Source: Anaerobacterium chartisolvens (lineage in GTDB: Bacteria; Bacillota; Clostridia; Acetivibrionales; DSM-27016). From it: a DNA stretch of 64,000 bases. The notes below the pieces were generated by a model, which was not told where the DNA came from, did not search any database, and worked only from the letters and a program-made list of their open reading frames with translations. The DNA lies in the NCBI RefSeq assembly GCF_003337415.1, contig NZ_QPJT01000003.1, positions 1-64,000 of the forward strand. The letters are read 5' to 3'. The position numbers and the translations under genes are program-made. Positions 1 through 9,306 of the stretch are shown piece by piece. Position 1 is the stretch's first letter. Each line of letters starts with the position of its first letter.

Positions 1-109
1 GTACATACTGTAAATAATTGTCAAATAGTATGGTAATCTACTGCTAAATTTAATATAAATACAATTAACATTTTTTGCTATTTTAGCACAGTCTGACGTC
101 CCCAAATTT

Positions 110-304
110 TTAATCCTCCAATTCAAATATGTCTTCAATGGGAGTGTTTAGTAATCTCCCCAGTTTCATCGCCAATTCAAGTGTTGGATTATATTTATTA
201 TTTTCAATAGCAATAATGGTTTGGCGAGAAACGCCTAGCTCTTTAGCCATGTCCTCTTGCCTCAAACCACGTTCTTTTCGTAATTGTTTGATAATATTCT
301 TCAT
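110..304 (-). CDS. XRE-family HTH transcriptional regulator (small)
   Basis: A 64-residue protein that is essentially one Cro/CI-type helix-turn-helix domain. The recognition region reads LGVSRQTIIAIENNKYNPT, the hallmark of the short YozG-like XRE regulators. No effector domain is present. It lies 8 bp downstream of a small membrane-protein gene on the same strand. Such pairs (tiny XRE regulator plus small multi-pass membrane protein) are common in Firmicutes and are usually cotranscribed, so autoregulation from the promoter upstream of the partner is the likely arrangement. Family call is firm; target and signal are unknown. Confidence 0.9.
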   Translation of the reverse strand: MKNIIKQLRKERGLRQEDMAKELGVSRQTIIAIENNKYNPTLELAMKLGRLLNTPIEDIFELED

Positions 305-312
305 CGTTAATC

Positions 313-675
313 CTATCTATTGAAAAGAAGAATGAAACTTCCCAAGGCTACGATAATAGCAGCAACTATTATTGTGACCATCACTACTTTCCCAAAAGAG
401 CTTTTGTTTTCTTCTTCTGCTTCTTCTACATCAATCATTCGTTGCCGGAAAAACAATTGCGAAAAAATTAATACTAAGTTCTGAGACATTAATAGAAAAG
501 AGGGTGTTAAATTTAATGGTTCATTGAAACGATACACTTTGTAACTTTCATATAATGACCAAGCAATTAAGAATAACAATGTGTACATCCATGCCAAACG
601 TATTGATTTTAACTGTATGCTTTTTTCCATTTCATCAGCCTTTGTAAATCCTAACTTGCTAAAAAAACTTTTCAT
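313..675 (-). CDS. Small three-helix membrane protein paired with XRE regulator
   Basis: 120 residues with three predicted membrane segments: about residues 28-45 (LAWMYTLLFLIAWSLY), 60-78 (PSFLLMSQNLVLIFSQLFF) and 95-118 (VVMVTIIVAAIIVALGSFIL). A short acidic stretch (DVEEAEEENK) separates the second and third. The ribosome site is AGGAGGC just upstream of the ATG, and a strong promoter sits about 40 bases further up. It is the first gene of a two-gene unit with the XRE regulator. I do not recognise a catalytic motif; the function is unknown. Confidence 0.85.
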   Translation of the reverse strand: MKSFFSKLGFTKADEMEKSIQLKSIRLAWMYTLLFLIAWSLYESYKVYRFNEPLNLTPSFLLMSQNLVLIFSQLFFRQRMIDVEEAEEENKSSFGKVVMVTIIVAAIIVALGSFILLFNR

Positions 676-713
676 GATGAGCCTCCTGAATGTTAAATGT
701 TCTTTATATATTC

Positions 714-742
714 AATATAGCATCTGCTTATAGAAATGTCAA
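714..742 (-). promoter_or_regulatory. Sigma-A type promoter for the XRE / membrane-protein pair
   Basis: On the minus strand TTGACA (737-742) and TATATT (714-719) are separated by 17 bases, about 40 bases ahead of the membrane-protein start. The remaining bases up to the lipoprotein gene at 957 hold no open reading frame I can support; a GGGAGCGTTCCTG string near 804 may be a decayed copy of the palindromic repeat found elsewhere in the window. Confidence 0.7.
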
Positions 743-956
743 GAAGTCTTAACATTTTTGTCAATTCTCTTAGGTAGGGTCTGTAAAATAGGAAAGTGAA
801 AGGGAGCGTTCCTGTGACTATGATTATTAACCTTGTTTTAAACATTTAGCTCCTTCCAAATGCTAGAATACAAAGAAAAGAGAAGACATCCATAAATCTG
901 CAATACCCCGTCTTATAATATTAGGATGCTTTAAGGTGAAATGAGGGGGAAATATT

Positions 957-2780
957 ATGTATCAGTCAAACCGGCTCTATAAAGCTTTAATTTTCGCTCT
1001 GGCATGTGTTATATTGTTGTCGGCCTGCTCGAATTCAAGGGAATTAGCAACGCCTTCAAGCAATCCAATATTGGCAGCTCGAAGTGCGGCCCAAAATGCT
1101 TCCGATTTTTCTTCCTTGCATGTAAAGTATATTATTATTAGAGACATTCAGCATCAGCAGGAGATTGAGCAAAAAAACCCCGGTATCGTAAACGAGTTTT
1201 TGCAGTTTTTAGGAGAACAAAAATATTCAAAGTCCCGGGACAAATGGAGCGACGAGTATTCCGTAAAGCTGATGGGGAAGGACGACAAGCAGGTGCTGGA
1301 AATCTTCTTCAGCCCAAGAACGGTGACTCTGGACAGTAATATCGGTTTTGGAGATACCATGCTTGAGAAGGGTACATATGAGGTTCCAGGATGGATTACT
1401 GCATATCTTAAAAGCTACTATGACGGGCAGGTGCTAAACCCCTCAAACATTAAGCTTCCAGCCGTACTGAAAATTAATGGGGATATTGCGGGATGGGAAC
1501 TGGCTGATAAAGGGAGTACAAAAATCAACCTTTACGATGTGGTTCCCAGATTAAATGATATTGTCAATAATAGTATTGCAGGCAGGGACTACGAAATTAC
1601 AGCATATAAAACAGTATATGATCCGACTGAGATGGAGTCGGAGGCAGAATTGATGAAAAGCCGGAACAGGTGCATTTCTATTAATTTTGACACAAGTGAA
1701 AATTTTCTGGAAATTGATTCAAGTGATGACTTTAAAAGCTATGCAAAGGCTGCGGGTATGATAATAGCTTGTTTGAAGGATGAGCCGTATATTTACAGCA
1801 TTCTGACGGATCAGATGATTTTTACGGTAAGGGTAGATAAGGAGCTGGACAGGCAATTTAATCAGCTTTTTGAGTTAAATGCTTCTACTGTGCACCGTGT
1901 GACGCCCGATGAAATAAAGGCTCTATCCGACAGCAGGAACCCGAATTTTATGGAATATGTAAGCAAAAATCTAGGGCTTGACGGCATTGAATTGCGGCCT
2001 GATTACAGTTTTAAAATAGAATCGGTAGAGTCCGGCAGCGGCCAGCTTTATAAGCTACTGGACTTCACGGACAGCTATACTACCAGACTTCTGATATTCA
2101 GGAACATTCCCGGCAAGCAGGCAGACTACATTGGAAATGTAGATATAAAAGGCTGGGGAGATAATATAGGGTATAAAATAAAAAAGCTGGGGAATAAAAC
2201 CTTTGTTGTGGCGGAAAAGAATCTGATGGGGCATGGCACGGGCTTTCTGGCATGGTTCCAGGACTGGTACCTGATTGAAAATGATACTGTGAAGGCCGTA
2301 CTCAGTATACCAAGCATATATGAACAAGGTGAAGCTTACGGGTTCAATCTGGAGCTAAAGGATCTTAAAATAAAAAGCGCTCGGGGGCTAAGCCTTACGG
2401 CAAGCTATAATTTATCAAAATATTATGATCTAAAGCTGCCGATTGCCGATGAATACGGGTATGTGACCGTAAAAGCAGCGGACAAGCAGGTGGAATTTGT
2501 CTGGGACGACACCCGGGAGTGCTTTGCTTCAAAATACAGGTTTGACGACCGGGGTATATGGGATTTTATATCCGATTCCCCCGAGATCACGAATCAATGC
2601 GGCAAAATATTTGATAAATACCATGTTCAGCTGGAGAACGATATTACAGCGATTTTATCGGGGCCCGAGGATGCAAAACGGTGGAAAGTAAGGCCCTATG
2701 AGGCGTTTTTAAAGGATTGCAAGCCGGACGAGAAAAAAGAACGTTCAATAAGGAAGCTGATGGAAGCATATCCTGAATGA
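957..2780 (+). CDS. Putative lipoprotein of unknown function
   Basis: 607 residues. The N-terminus is a lipoprotein signal: a basic start, a hydrophobic run and a lipobox LLSAC with the acceptor Cys at residue 24, so the protein should be anchored on the outer face of the membrane. A good ribosome site (GAGGGGGA) precedes the ATG. The mature part is hydrophilic with mixed alpha/beta character and no membrane segment, repeat or catalytic motif that I recognise. It stands alone, with no cotranscribed neighbour. The downstream gene has its own promoter and a palindromic repeat lies between them. It could be a peptidoglycan- or polysaccharide-associated surface protein, but nothing in the sequence proves that. 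Confidence 0.8.
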   Translation: MYQSNRLYKALIFALACVILLSACSNSRELATPSSNPILAARSAAQNASDFSSLHVKYIIIRDIQHQQEIEQKNPGIVNEFLQFLGEQKYSKSRDKWSDEYSVKLMGKDDKQVLEIFFSPRTVTLDSNIGFGDTMLEKGTYEVPGWITAYLKSYYDGQVLNPSNIKLPAVLKINGDIAGWELADKGSTKINLYDVVPRLNDIVNNSIAGRDYEITAYKTVYDPTEMESEAELMKSRNRCISINFDTSENFLEIDSSDDFKSYAKAAGMIIACLKDEPYIYSILTDQMIFTVRVDKELDRQFNQLFELNASTVHRVTPDEIKALSDSRNPNFMEYVSKNLGLDGIELRPDYSFKIESVESGSGQLYKLLDFTDSYTTRLLIFRNIPGKQADYIGNVDIKGWGDNIGYKIKKLGNKTFVVAEKNLMGHGTGFLAWFQDWYLIENDTVKAVLSIPSIYEQGEAYGFNLELKDLKIKSARGLSLTASYNLSKYYDLKLPIADEYGYVTVKAADKQVEFVWDDTRECFASKYRFDDRGIWDFISDSPEITNQCGKIFDKYHVQLENDITAILSGPEDAKRWKVRPYEAFLKDCKPDEKKERSIRKLMEAYPE

Positions 2781-2800
2781 TTCTCCAATTACATAAAAAA

Positions 2801-2850
2801 GGGGACGCTACTGTTTTTTTAAGCATCTTTAATAAAACAGGAGCGTCCCC
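2801..2850. repeat. REP-like palindrome (GGGGACGCTCCTG family), complete copy
   Basis: A 17-base arm (GGGGACGCTACTGTTTT, 2801-2817) is mirrored with one mismatch by 2834-2850. The loop contains TTTAAGCATCTTTAAT, nearly the same as in the copy at 7556. Related ends occur at 6104-6120 and about 9111-9135. The layout resembles palindromic elements mobilised by REP-associated (Y1/IS200-like) transposases; no such transposase is in the window. It may also act as the terminator of the lipoprotein gene. Confidence 0.7.
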
Positions 2851-2884
2851 AATAGGCACTACTAATTTACAAATGGCCCAATTA

Positions 2885-2913
2885 TTGCACTATTGTTATG
2901 ACTGTTGTATAAT
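2885..2913 (+). promoter_or_regulatory. Sigma-A type promoter for the dockerin esterase gene
   Basis: TTGCAC (2885-2890) and TATAAT (2908-2913) with a 17-base spacer. This gives a leader of about 165 bases before the GTG start at 3085. Confidence 0.75.
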
Positions 2914-2952
2914 AAATATTAGAGGGTGACATACTGATTACATTTTTATTAA

Positions 2953-3035
2953 CTTAATAGTACTATGGCATTTAGGAAAGAAATGTCTTCCGGAATAATT
3001 TCTTTCCACTGCCAATCTAACAAAGTACTATTAAG
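2953..3035 (+). promoter_or_regulatory. Structured 5' leader of the dockerin esterase mRNA
   Basis: Three nested complementary pairs form one long hairpin: CTTAATAGTAC (2953-2963) with GTACTATTAAG (3025-3035), TGGCA (2966-2970) with TGCCA (3010-3014), and GGAAAGAAAT (2975-2984) with ATTTCTTTCC (2998-3007). No T-run follows, so it is not a classical terminator. It begins about 35-40 bases after the predicted transcription start. Roles in mRNA stability or regulation are possible; no known riboswitch class is recognised. Confidence 0.6.
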
Positions 3036-3084
3036 ACGCGTACATTGAGGTATGCTGCTAAAATATTTAAGGAGGTAATGTTAA

Positions 3085-3990
3085 GTGTACAAATTAAGAG
3101 CAAAGCTTCAGAAAATGCTGATTTCAGCCTTGGTGCTCAGTGTTGTTACAGGGATTTTTTCATTTTCAGTGCCGAGTGCAGCGGCGGCAAGTCCGATAAA
3201 AATAATGCCGGTTGGCGATTCCTGCACCGAGGGTATGGGAGATCCAAATATGGGCTCATACCGTACCGACCTGTACAGCCATTATAAAAATGCAGGTCTC
3301 AGTATTGATTTTGTCGGTTCAAATCAAAGGGGACCGAGTACCTTACCCGACAGGGATAATGAAGGCCATTCCGGATGGACCATTCCACAGGTAGCAAGTA
3401 ATATCAACAACTGGCTTAATACTTATAATCCGGATGTAGTACTGTTATGGATCGGCGGAAACGATATCCTTATTGGAGGAGGCGTAAATGCTACCGGGCT
3501 TAGCAACCTGATAGACCAGATCACAAACCTCAAGCCCAACATAAAATTATTTGTATCCGATTATTATCCGTGGCCTGATATAGTCAAGCCATACAATGAG
3601 CTTATTCCAGGAATAGTGAAGCAGAAGGCCGATGCCGGCAAGAGCGTTTATTTCGTTAAGCTGAGCAGTGTGGATTTTATAAAAAGTTCTGATCTTTCAT
3701 CGGACAACCTGCACTTGAATACTACAGGCTACAGCAAAATAGCAAAAATATGGTATGACAGTACAATCTCGGTTTTAAAGTCCATGTCTGAGCCTGAAAC
3801 TTTGTATGGGGATTTGAACGGCGACAAAAAGATAGATTCTACAGACCTTTCCCTGCTTAAGAGATATCTTCTGGGCCTCATTACGGAGTTCAGCGTTCCG
3901 AGCAGCATGGCGGATGTGGATAAAAACGGGTCGATAAATTCCACTGATTATGCAATGCTTAAGAAAAACCTGCTGCAAACCGGGAGCTGA
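3085..3990 (+). CDS. Secreted SGNH/GDSL esterase (CE3-like acetylxylan esterase) with C-terminal dockerin
   Basis: 301 residues starting at GTG with GGAGGT eight bases upstream. Signal peptide about 1-35 (ends SAAAA). The SGNH hydrolase domain spans about 37-232: block I GDSCTEG with nucleophile Ser46, block III GGND (124-127), and the Asp/His pair in DNLH (Asp207, His210). The string around 58-78 (GSYRTDLYSHYKNAG) resembles CE3 acetylxylan esterases. A type I dockerin follows (about 241-297) with two calcium loops, GDLNGDKKIDSTD and ADVDKNGSINSTD. Each loop has the Ser-Thr pair that in C. thermocellum sets cohesin specificity. Likely role: removing acetyl groups from xylan within a cellulosome, next to the GH10 xylanase on the opposite strand. 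Substrate is inferred from family and neighbour. Confidence 0.9.
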   Translation: MYKLRAKLQKMLISALVLSVVTGIFSFSVPSAAAASPIKIMPVGDSCTEGMGDPNMGSYRTDLYSHYKNAGLSIDFVGSNQRGPSTLPDRDNEGHSGWTIPQVASNINNWLNTYNPDVVLLWIGGNDILIGGGVNATGLSNLIDQITNLKPNIKLFVSDYYPWPDIVKPYNELIPGIVKQKADAGKSVYFVKLSSVDFIKSSDLSSDNLHLNTTGYSKIAKIWYDSTISVLKSMSEPETLYGDLNGDKKIDSTDLSLLKRYLLGLITEFSVPSSMADVDKNGSINSTDYAMLKKNLLQTGS

Positions 3991-4036
3991 TTTTTCCGCC
4001 GGTACGGATCAGCTTTTTACTGCTCCCTTTCATAAA

Positions 4037-4093
4037 TTTTCGGCCAATGCGGCTGTCTGGTCTTTATCCTGACAAGCTGCATTGGCCGAAAAA
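4037..4093. terminator. Bidirectional terminator between esterase and xylanase genes
   Basis: TTTTCGGCCAATGCGGCT (4037-4054) pairs with AGCTGCATTGGCCGAAAA (4075-4092) with one mismatch. A-rich and T-rich flanks lie on both sides, so it can serve both convergent genes. Confidence 0.8.
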
Positions 4094-4166
4094 TATTAGA
4101 GCTTCAAGTCATTCTGTCCTTTCTCATATTGCTCTGCTATTTTCTTTGAAAGAAAATTCGCGTGTT

Positions 4167-5864
<1,698 letters not shown>

Positions 5865-5882
5865 TTATAATTTATTTTTTAC

Positions 5883-5931
5883 ATAAGTGCACTTATATAA
5901 ATAATTATATCACATAAATGCTTGTATTCAA
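5883..5931 (-). promoter_or_regulatory. Xylanase promoter with palindromic operator at the start site
   Basis: On the minus strand TTGAAT (5926-5931) and TATAAT (5904-5909) are 16 bases apart. Immediately downstream, covering the expected transcription start, is a perfect 14-base palindrome ATAAGTGCACTTAT (5883-5896). Position and symmetry suggest a repressor operator; the regulator is not identified. Confidence 0.6.
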
Positions 5932-5998
5932 CAAAAATGCACAAAAAAGGAAGGGGGTTTATTCCAATTTTAGTGACATTCCTTCAAATAATAAAAAA

Positions 5999-6120
5999 GG
6001 GTAGAGGATGCTCCTGCTTTTTCAATGCTTATAGCGGTAATGTTTACTTTATACAAATATATGCATATGTAATGAAGGTTTTACTCTAAGGTATATAACC
6101 AAAAAAACAGGAGCGTCCCC
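5999..6120. repeat. REP-like palindrome (GGGGACGCTCCTG family), long copy
   Basis: The right end (AAAACAGGAGCGTCCCC, 6104-6120) is identical to the right end of the copy at 2801-2850. The left end (GAGGATGCTCCTGC, about 6004-6017) is a degenerate inverse of it. About 85 AT-rich bases lie between. The bases from here to 6252 contain only a candidate leader for the next gene. Confidence 0.55.
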
Positions 6121-6252
6121 AGGAAAATAAAAAAGACTATACTGTTCAATTGTGGGAGGACAAGGTATAATGATCAGTAGATGGGGATGTTATTGAAGCA
6201 GGGAGTATTTAGTTTGTTATAAACTTTATATTAATATGAAGCGAGGGTATAC

Positions 6253-7002
6253 ATGAATACTGATTTTGTAAACTTAACAGCAGAAAACCTTGCAGGTGAG
6301 CATTTATGCTGTATTATCCGCAGCAGAAAGCCCCATCAGGGTATTGACGCAAAGCGGCAATGGCTTTCAGACCGGCTGAAGGAAGGCCATGTCTTTAGAA
6401 AGCTAAATGCAAGGGCTACGGTTTTTATTGAATATGCCCCTCTTGAAACAGCTTGGGTTCCCGTAATCGGTGACAACTATTATTATCTGTATTGCTTATG
6501 GGTTTCTGGCAGTCACAAAGGAGATGGTTATGGGAAATTGCTGATGGAGTATTGCTTGGCCGATGCCAAAGAAAGGGGTAAATCCGGCATTTGTATGCTT
6601 GGAGCAAAAAAACAAAAATCTTGGCTTTCTGACCAAGCATTTGCGAAGAAGTTTGGCTTTGAGGTTGTGGATACTACCGATAATGGATATGAATTGCTTG
6701 CACTTTCTTTTGACGGAACAACACCAAGGTTTGCGCAAAATGCTAAAAACCAAAAAATTGAAAGCAAGGAGCTAACAATTTATTATGATATGCAATGCCC
6801 CTATGTCTATCAAAATATTGAGATGATAAAACAGTATTGTGAAATGAATGACGTTGCTGTATCTTTAATTCAAGTGGATACGCTGCAAAAAGCAAAGGAA
6901 TTGCCTTGTGTTTTCAATAACTGGGGCGTGTTTTATAAAGGAAATTTTGAGACGGTGAATTTGTTGAATGCTGACTACTTAAAGAGAATACTCAAAAAAT
7001 GA
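6253..7002 (+). CDS. GNAT N-acetyltransferase with C-terminal YoaP-like domain
   Basis: 249 residues. The N-terminal part (about 1-160) is a GNAT acetyltransferase. The acetyl-CoA loop lies in SGSHKGDGYGKLLMEY and is followed by the typical alpha-helix and a final FGFEVVDTTDNGYELLAL strand. The C-terminal part (about 173-249, starting LTIYYDMQCPYVYQNI) matches the YoaP-like domain that accompanies this GNAT subfamily in Bacillus yoaP. It contains a CPY motif that recalls a thioredoxin-like fold. The substrate is unknown. The ribosome site GCGAGGG is modest. It sits alone among repeats and other single-gene accessory units. Confidence 0.8.
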   Translation: MNTDFVNLTAENLAGEHLCCIIRSRKPHQGIDAKRQWLSDRLKEGHVFRKLNARATVFIEYAPLETAWVPVIGDNYYYLYCLWVSGSHKGDGYGKLLMEYCLADAKERGKSGICMLGAKKQKSWLSDQAFAKKFGFEVVDTTDNGYELLALSFDGTTPRFAQNAKNQKIESKELTIYYDMQCPYVYQNIEMIKQYCEMNDVAVSLIQVDTLQKAKELPCVFNNWGVFYKGNFETVNLLNADYLKRILKK

Positions 7003-7197
7003 AAAGTAATTATTGTTACTGCTATTTCCAAAAGACCCAAAAACCAGTGAATATGTTCCCTTGAACGGACGATTACCATGAAATCAATACTGTCCTCTCA
7101 GGCCACGTTGAGGTCGTAGCGAGGTTGGAGAGAAAATGATCAGGATGAAGGATGGAACATTGGTCACAGCTATACAACAGGAAGTGGGTAGAAGATA
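7003..7197 (+). other. Probable decayed coding sequence
   Basis: No intact gene. Short runs in shifted frames look protein-like: KDPKTSEYVP around 7031-7060, DDYHEINTVLSGHVEVV around 7068-7118, and a 20-codon ORF that begins at about 7137 and ends just before the ASCH gene. This suggests a gene broken by frameshifts, but I cannot name the family. Confidence 0.3.
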
Positions 7198-7542
7198 ATG
7201 AAACATTACATGGATTTGTATCCATCTCCATTCGAGAAGATTGCAAATGGAGAGAAGACGATAGAATTGAGACTTAATGATGAAAAGAGGCAGCTTATTA
7301 ATATCGGCGATGAAATTGAATTTACCAATATAACTGATTCGGTTTCAAAATTATACGTACGGGTTACTGATATTTACAAATTCTCCACATTTGAAGAATT
7401 GTATTCACAATTACCTTTGGACAAGTGTGGCTACAAACCCCATGAATTATCAAAAGCCAGTCCAAATGATATGGATTTTTATTATTCTGAAGAAGAACAA
7501 TTGAAATATGAAGCATTGGGCATAAAGTTAGAGTTGATATGA
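7198..7542 (+). CDS. ASCH-domain protein
   Basis: 114 residues. The N-terminal string MDLYPSPFEKIANGEKTIELRLNDEKR is typical of the ASCH (PUA-like, RNA-binding) fold: a substrate-binding KI..GEKTIELR strand and helix, then INIGDEIEFTN, the beta-barrel core. ASCH proteins are thought to bind RNA or modified nucleotides and act in translation control. The ribosome site is weak (GTGGGTAGAAG). It follows a decayed region and precedes a repeat, so it probably forms a single-gene unit. Confidence 0.8.
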   Translation: MKHYMDLYPSPFEKIANGEKTIELRLNDEKRQLINIGDEIEFTNITDSVSKLYVRVTDIYKFSTFEELYSQLPLDKCGYKPHELSKASPNDMDFYYSEEEQLKYEALGIKLELI

Positions 7543-7555
7543 TCAAGGTATAGTT

Positions 7556-7690
7556 GGGGACACTCCTGTTTATTTAAGCAGCTTTAATGCATTAACCCAA
7601 ATGGGATAGGCATAAGGCAAGCCGGAGGCCGACTTCTCTTTCTGCTATGCATGAAGCGGACTGCCGAAAAACTGAGGCAAAAACAGGAGT
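7556..7690. repeat. REP-like palindrome (GGGGACGCTCCTG family), long copy
   Basis: Left end GGGGACACTCCTGTT (7556-7570), right end AAAAACAGGAGT (7679-7690). The left flank continues TTTAAGCAGCTTTAAT, matching the loop of the copy at 2801. The interior, about 100 bases, has no gene. Confidence 0.55.
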
Positions 7691-7728
7691 AGGGGCAGAC
7701 CTATGTGTCTGCCCTAGTATCTGCCCCT
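7691..7728. repeat. GTAGGGGCAGAC-type hairpin
   Basis: GGGCAGAC (7693-7700) pairs with GTCTGCCC (7707-7714) over a six-base loop, followed by a second half-site CTGCCCCTG (7721-7729) and a T-rich run. It resembles the short dispersed hairpins often found between genes in Clostridia and may double as the terminator of the leftward amidohydrolase gene. Confidence 0.5.
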
Positions 7729-7758
7729 GCGATTTCTTTTTCTCTTGGTCTGTTTTTT

Positions 7759-8961
7759 TTAGTCCCCGTTTTTCAGAAATTTATTGGGGTTTGTGAGCAT
7801 AAGAGTATCCATATCTTTATTTCCAAATATATTTAAGAAATTTTGGAAGTATTTATTCAGCTCCACATTTAATTCCGTCATAACATAGTCCGTACCGAAC
7901 ATAAGCCTTTCTTTCACTATTTCTTCATTATCCCAATAGCTTTTGGCCTCAAGCAATGACTTGGTATCAGTATAGCAGGATATATCTGCATATACATTTT
8001 TATATGTTTTCATAAGGGATATAATGGTATCCTGCCAGCCCTCTCCGCCAACCCCAAAATGTGCGAAATCAATTATAAGATCGGGATAATCTTTAAGAAC
8101 ATTTTTCCATTGCGCCGGATTGACGTAATCCCCATATTTCCAGTCATCCCAAGGGGGAAAGCCTCCGTTGCTTGTATGTACTATAATAGGTACACCGTTT
8201 TTCTGGCAGTAGTCATATAACGGCTTCATATCCTTATTATCGGGATGATAGCCCAGTCTGGTGTATAGCTTTATACCGGAAAAGGGCTTGCCTTTACCTG
8301 TGTAATTATTCACAAGACTCATTATTCCTGGCCTTCTGGGATCGAAGGCAAGAAAGGGGAACAATGTTTTGGGGTATAAAAGCTTCATGGCATTCAGTGC
8401 CAGAAACTGTGCAAGATATCCCGGTGACATGAAAGCAAGTCCAAAATCATACTTTTCAGCTTCAGAATTAAGATTATCGGCATTTTCAAGCGAATTAATA
8501 TAGCTGTTGATTTGTGCTTCGGGCAATTTGCCGCTCATGCCTGATATGTAAGCCTTTACCTTACCCAATATTATATCTGCGGCTTCTTCTTTTGAAATAT
8601 TGAGGCAATCTGGACTCTCTTCTGCGCAGTGTCTGCTGTTGAGAATCCCATCAAACATGTAAAATATGTCCATCATTAAGGGAGCGACACAGATTGTCTC
8701 ATCTTTGGAAAACACCTCTTTGAAGCTTTGCTGTATGTGATAGTACTGAGTAGCTGGATCACCCTTTAAAACAACTAGAGCATCAAATACCTTTTTTAGG
8801 TAATGCCAAATATCCTCTATCCGGCCTTGGGATGTTTTGCTATTTGCTTCACCGAATACAGATGTAAAAAGGTAGTATATTGCCATAGGCTGTGCTTCTT
8901 GAAACACATAGTCAAGATTGAACAGATGACAATGGACGTCAAACCGCTTTGAAGTATTCAT
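7759..8961 (-). CDS. Amidohydrolase-2 family metal-dependent hydrolase
   Basis: 400 residues. The N-terminal FDVHCHLFNLDYVF supplies the metal-binding HxH motif of the amidohydrolase superfamily. Later landmarks are GIKLYTRLGYHPDN (a Lys at the barrel), VHTSNGG, DFAHFG and GTDYVM (the final metal-binding Asp region). This fits the PF04909 (amidohydrolase 2 / decarboxylase-like) family. No signal peptide, so it is cytosolic. Good ribosome site (ACAGGAGG) and its own promoter; no cotranscribed partner. The substrate is not evident. Confidence 0.8.
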   Translation of the reverse strand: MNTSKRFDVHCHLFNLDYVFQEAQPMAIYYLFTSVFGEANSKTSQGRIEDIWHYLKKVFDALVVLKGDPATQYYHIQQSFKEVFSKDETICVAPLMMDIFYMFDGILNSRHCAEESPDCLNISKEEAADIILGKVKAYISGMSGKLPEAQINSYINSLENADNLNSEAEKYDFGLAFMSPGYLAQFLALNAMKLLYPKTLFPFLAFDPRRPGIMSLVNNYTGKGKPFSGIKLYTRLGYHPDNKDMKPLYDYCQKNGVPIIVHTSNGGFPPWDDWKYGDYVNPAQWKNVLKDYPDLIIDFAHFGVGGEGWQDTIISLMKTYKNVYADISCYTDTKSLLEAKSYWDNEEIVKERLMFGTDYVMTELNVELNKYFQNFLNIFGNKDMDTLMLTNPNKFLKNGD

Positions 8962-9031
8962 TTTTCCTCCTGTTAATATGATATTTTATCTCTGATTTAC
9001 ACCGCAAACTTACTTAAAATAATAATTCGCC

Positions 9032-9061
9032 AATATATACGAATATCCTGCAAAATGTCAA
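9032..9061 (-). promoter_or_regulatory. Promoter of the amidohydrolase gene
   Basis: Minus-strand TTGACA (9056-9061) and TATATT (9032-9037) with an 18-base spacer. Between this and the next promoter (9062-9209) I see only a fragment of the GGGGACGCTCCTG repeat near 9111-9135. Confidence 0.65.
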
Positions 9062-9209
9062 AAAAATTACATTTTTAGCAGGAGATGCTGATGCTGTTTG
9101 TTAAATTTTAAGGAGCGTCCTCGTTTTTTGAATGCAGAGCGATTTACATAAAAAGTTATGCGTATGCGATGCAATGCGGCAATTAGAAGCTTTTTTTACA
9201 CTTGTTTAA

Positions 9210-9262
9210 TTGACTATTGCACAAAAGTTATGTAATATAATTATGTTACATAACTTTTGTGC
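9210..9262 (+). promoter_or_regulatory. Exopolysaccharide operon promoter with near-perfect 44-bp palindrome
   Basis: A 17-base arm GCACAAAAGTTATGTAA (9219-9235) is exactly mirrored by 9246-9262. The ten bases between are themselves almost symmetric, giving a dyad of about 44 bases centred at 9240/9241. A candidate promoter, TTGACT (9210-9215) and TAATAT (9233-9238) spaced by 17 bases, overlaps it. The first gene begins at 9307. The arrangement fits an operator for a dimeric or tetrameric regulator, or a 5'-end RNA hairpin. Confidence 0.6.
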
Positions 9263-9306
9263 GTGTAATATAATATTTGAGGCTAAAATGTTTTGGTGGT
9301 GTGTGA

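Noticed and set aside
9210-9262. Invertible promoter (phase-variation switch)
   Set aside because: The centre between arms is only ten bases, too short to carry a promoter, and no invertase gene is nearby.
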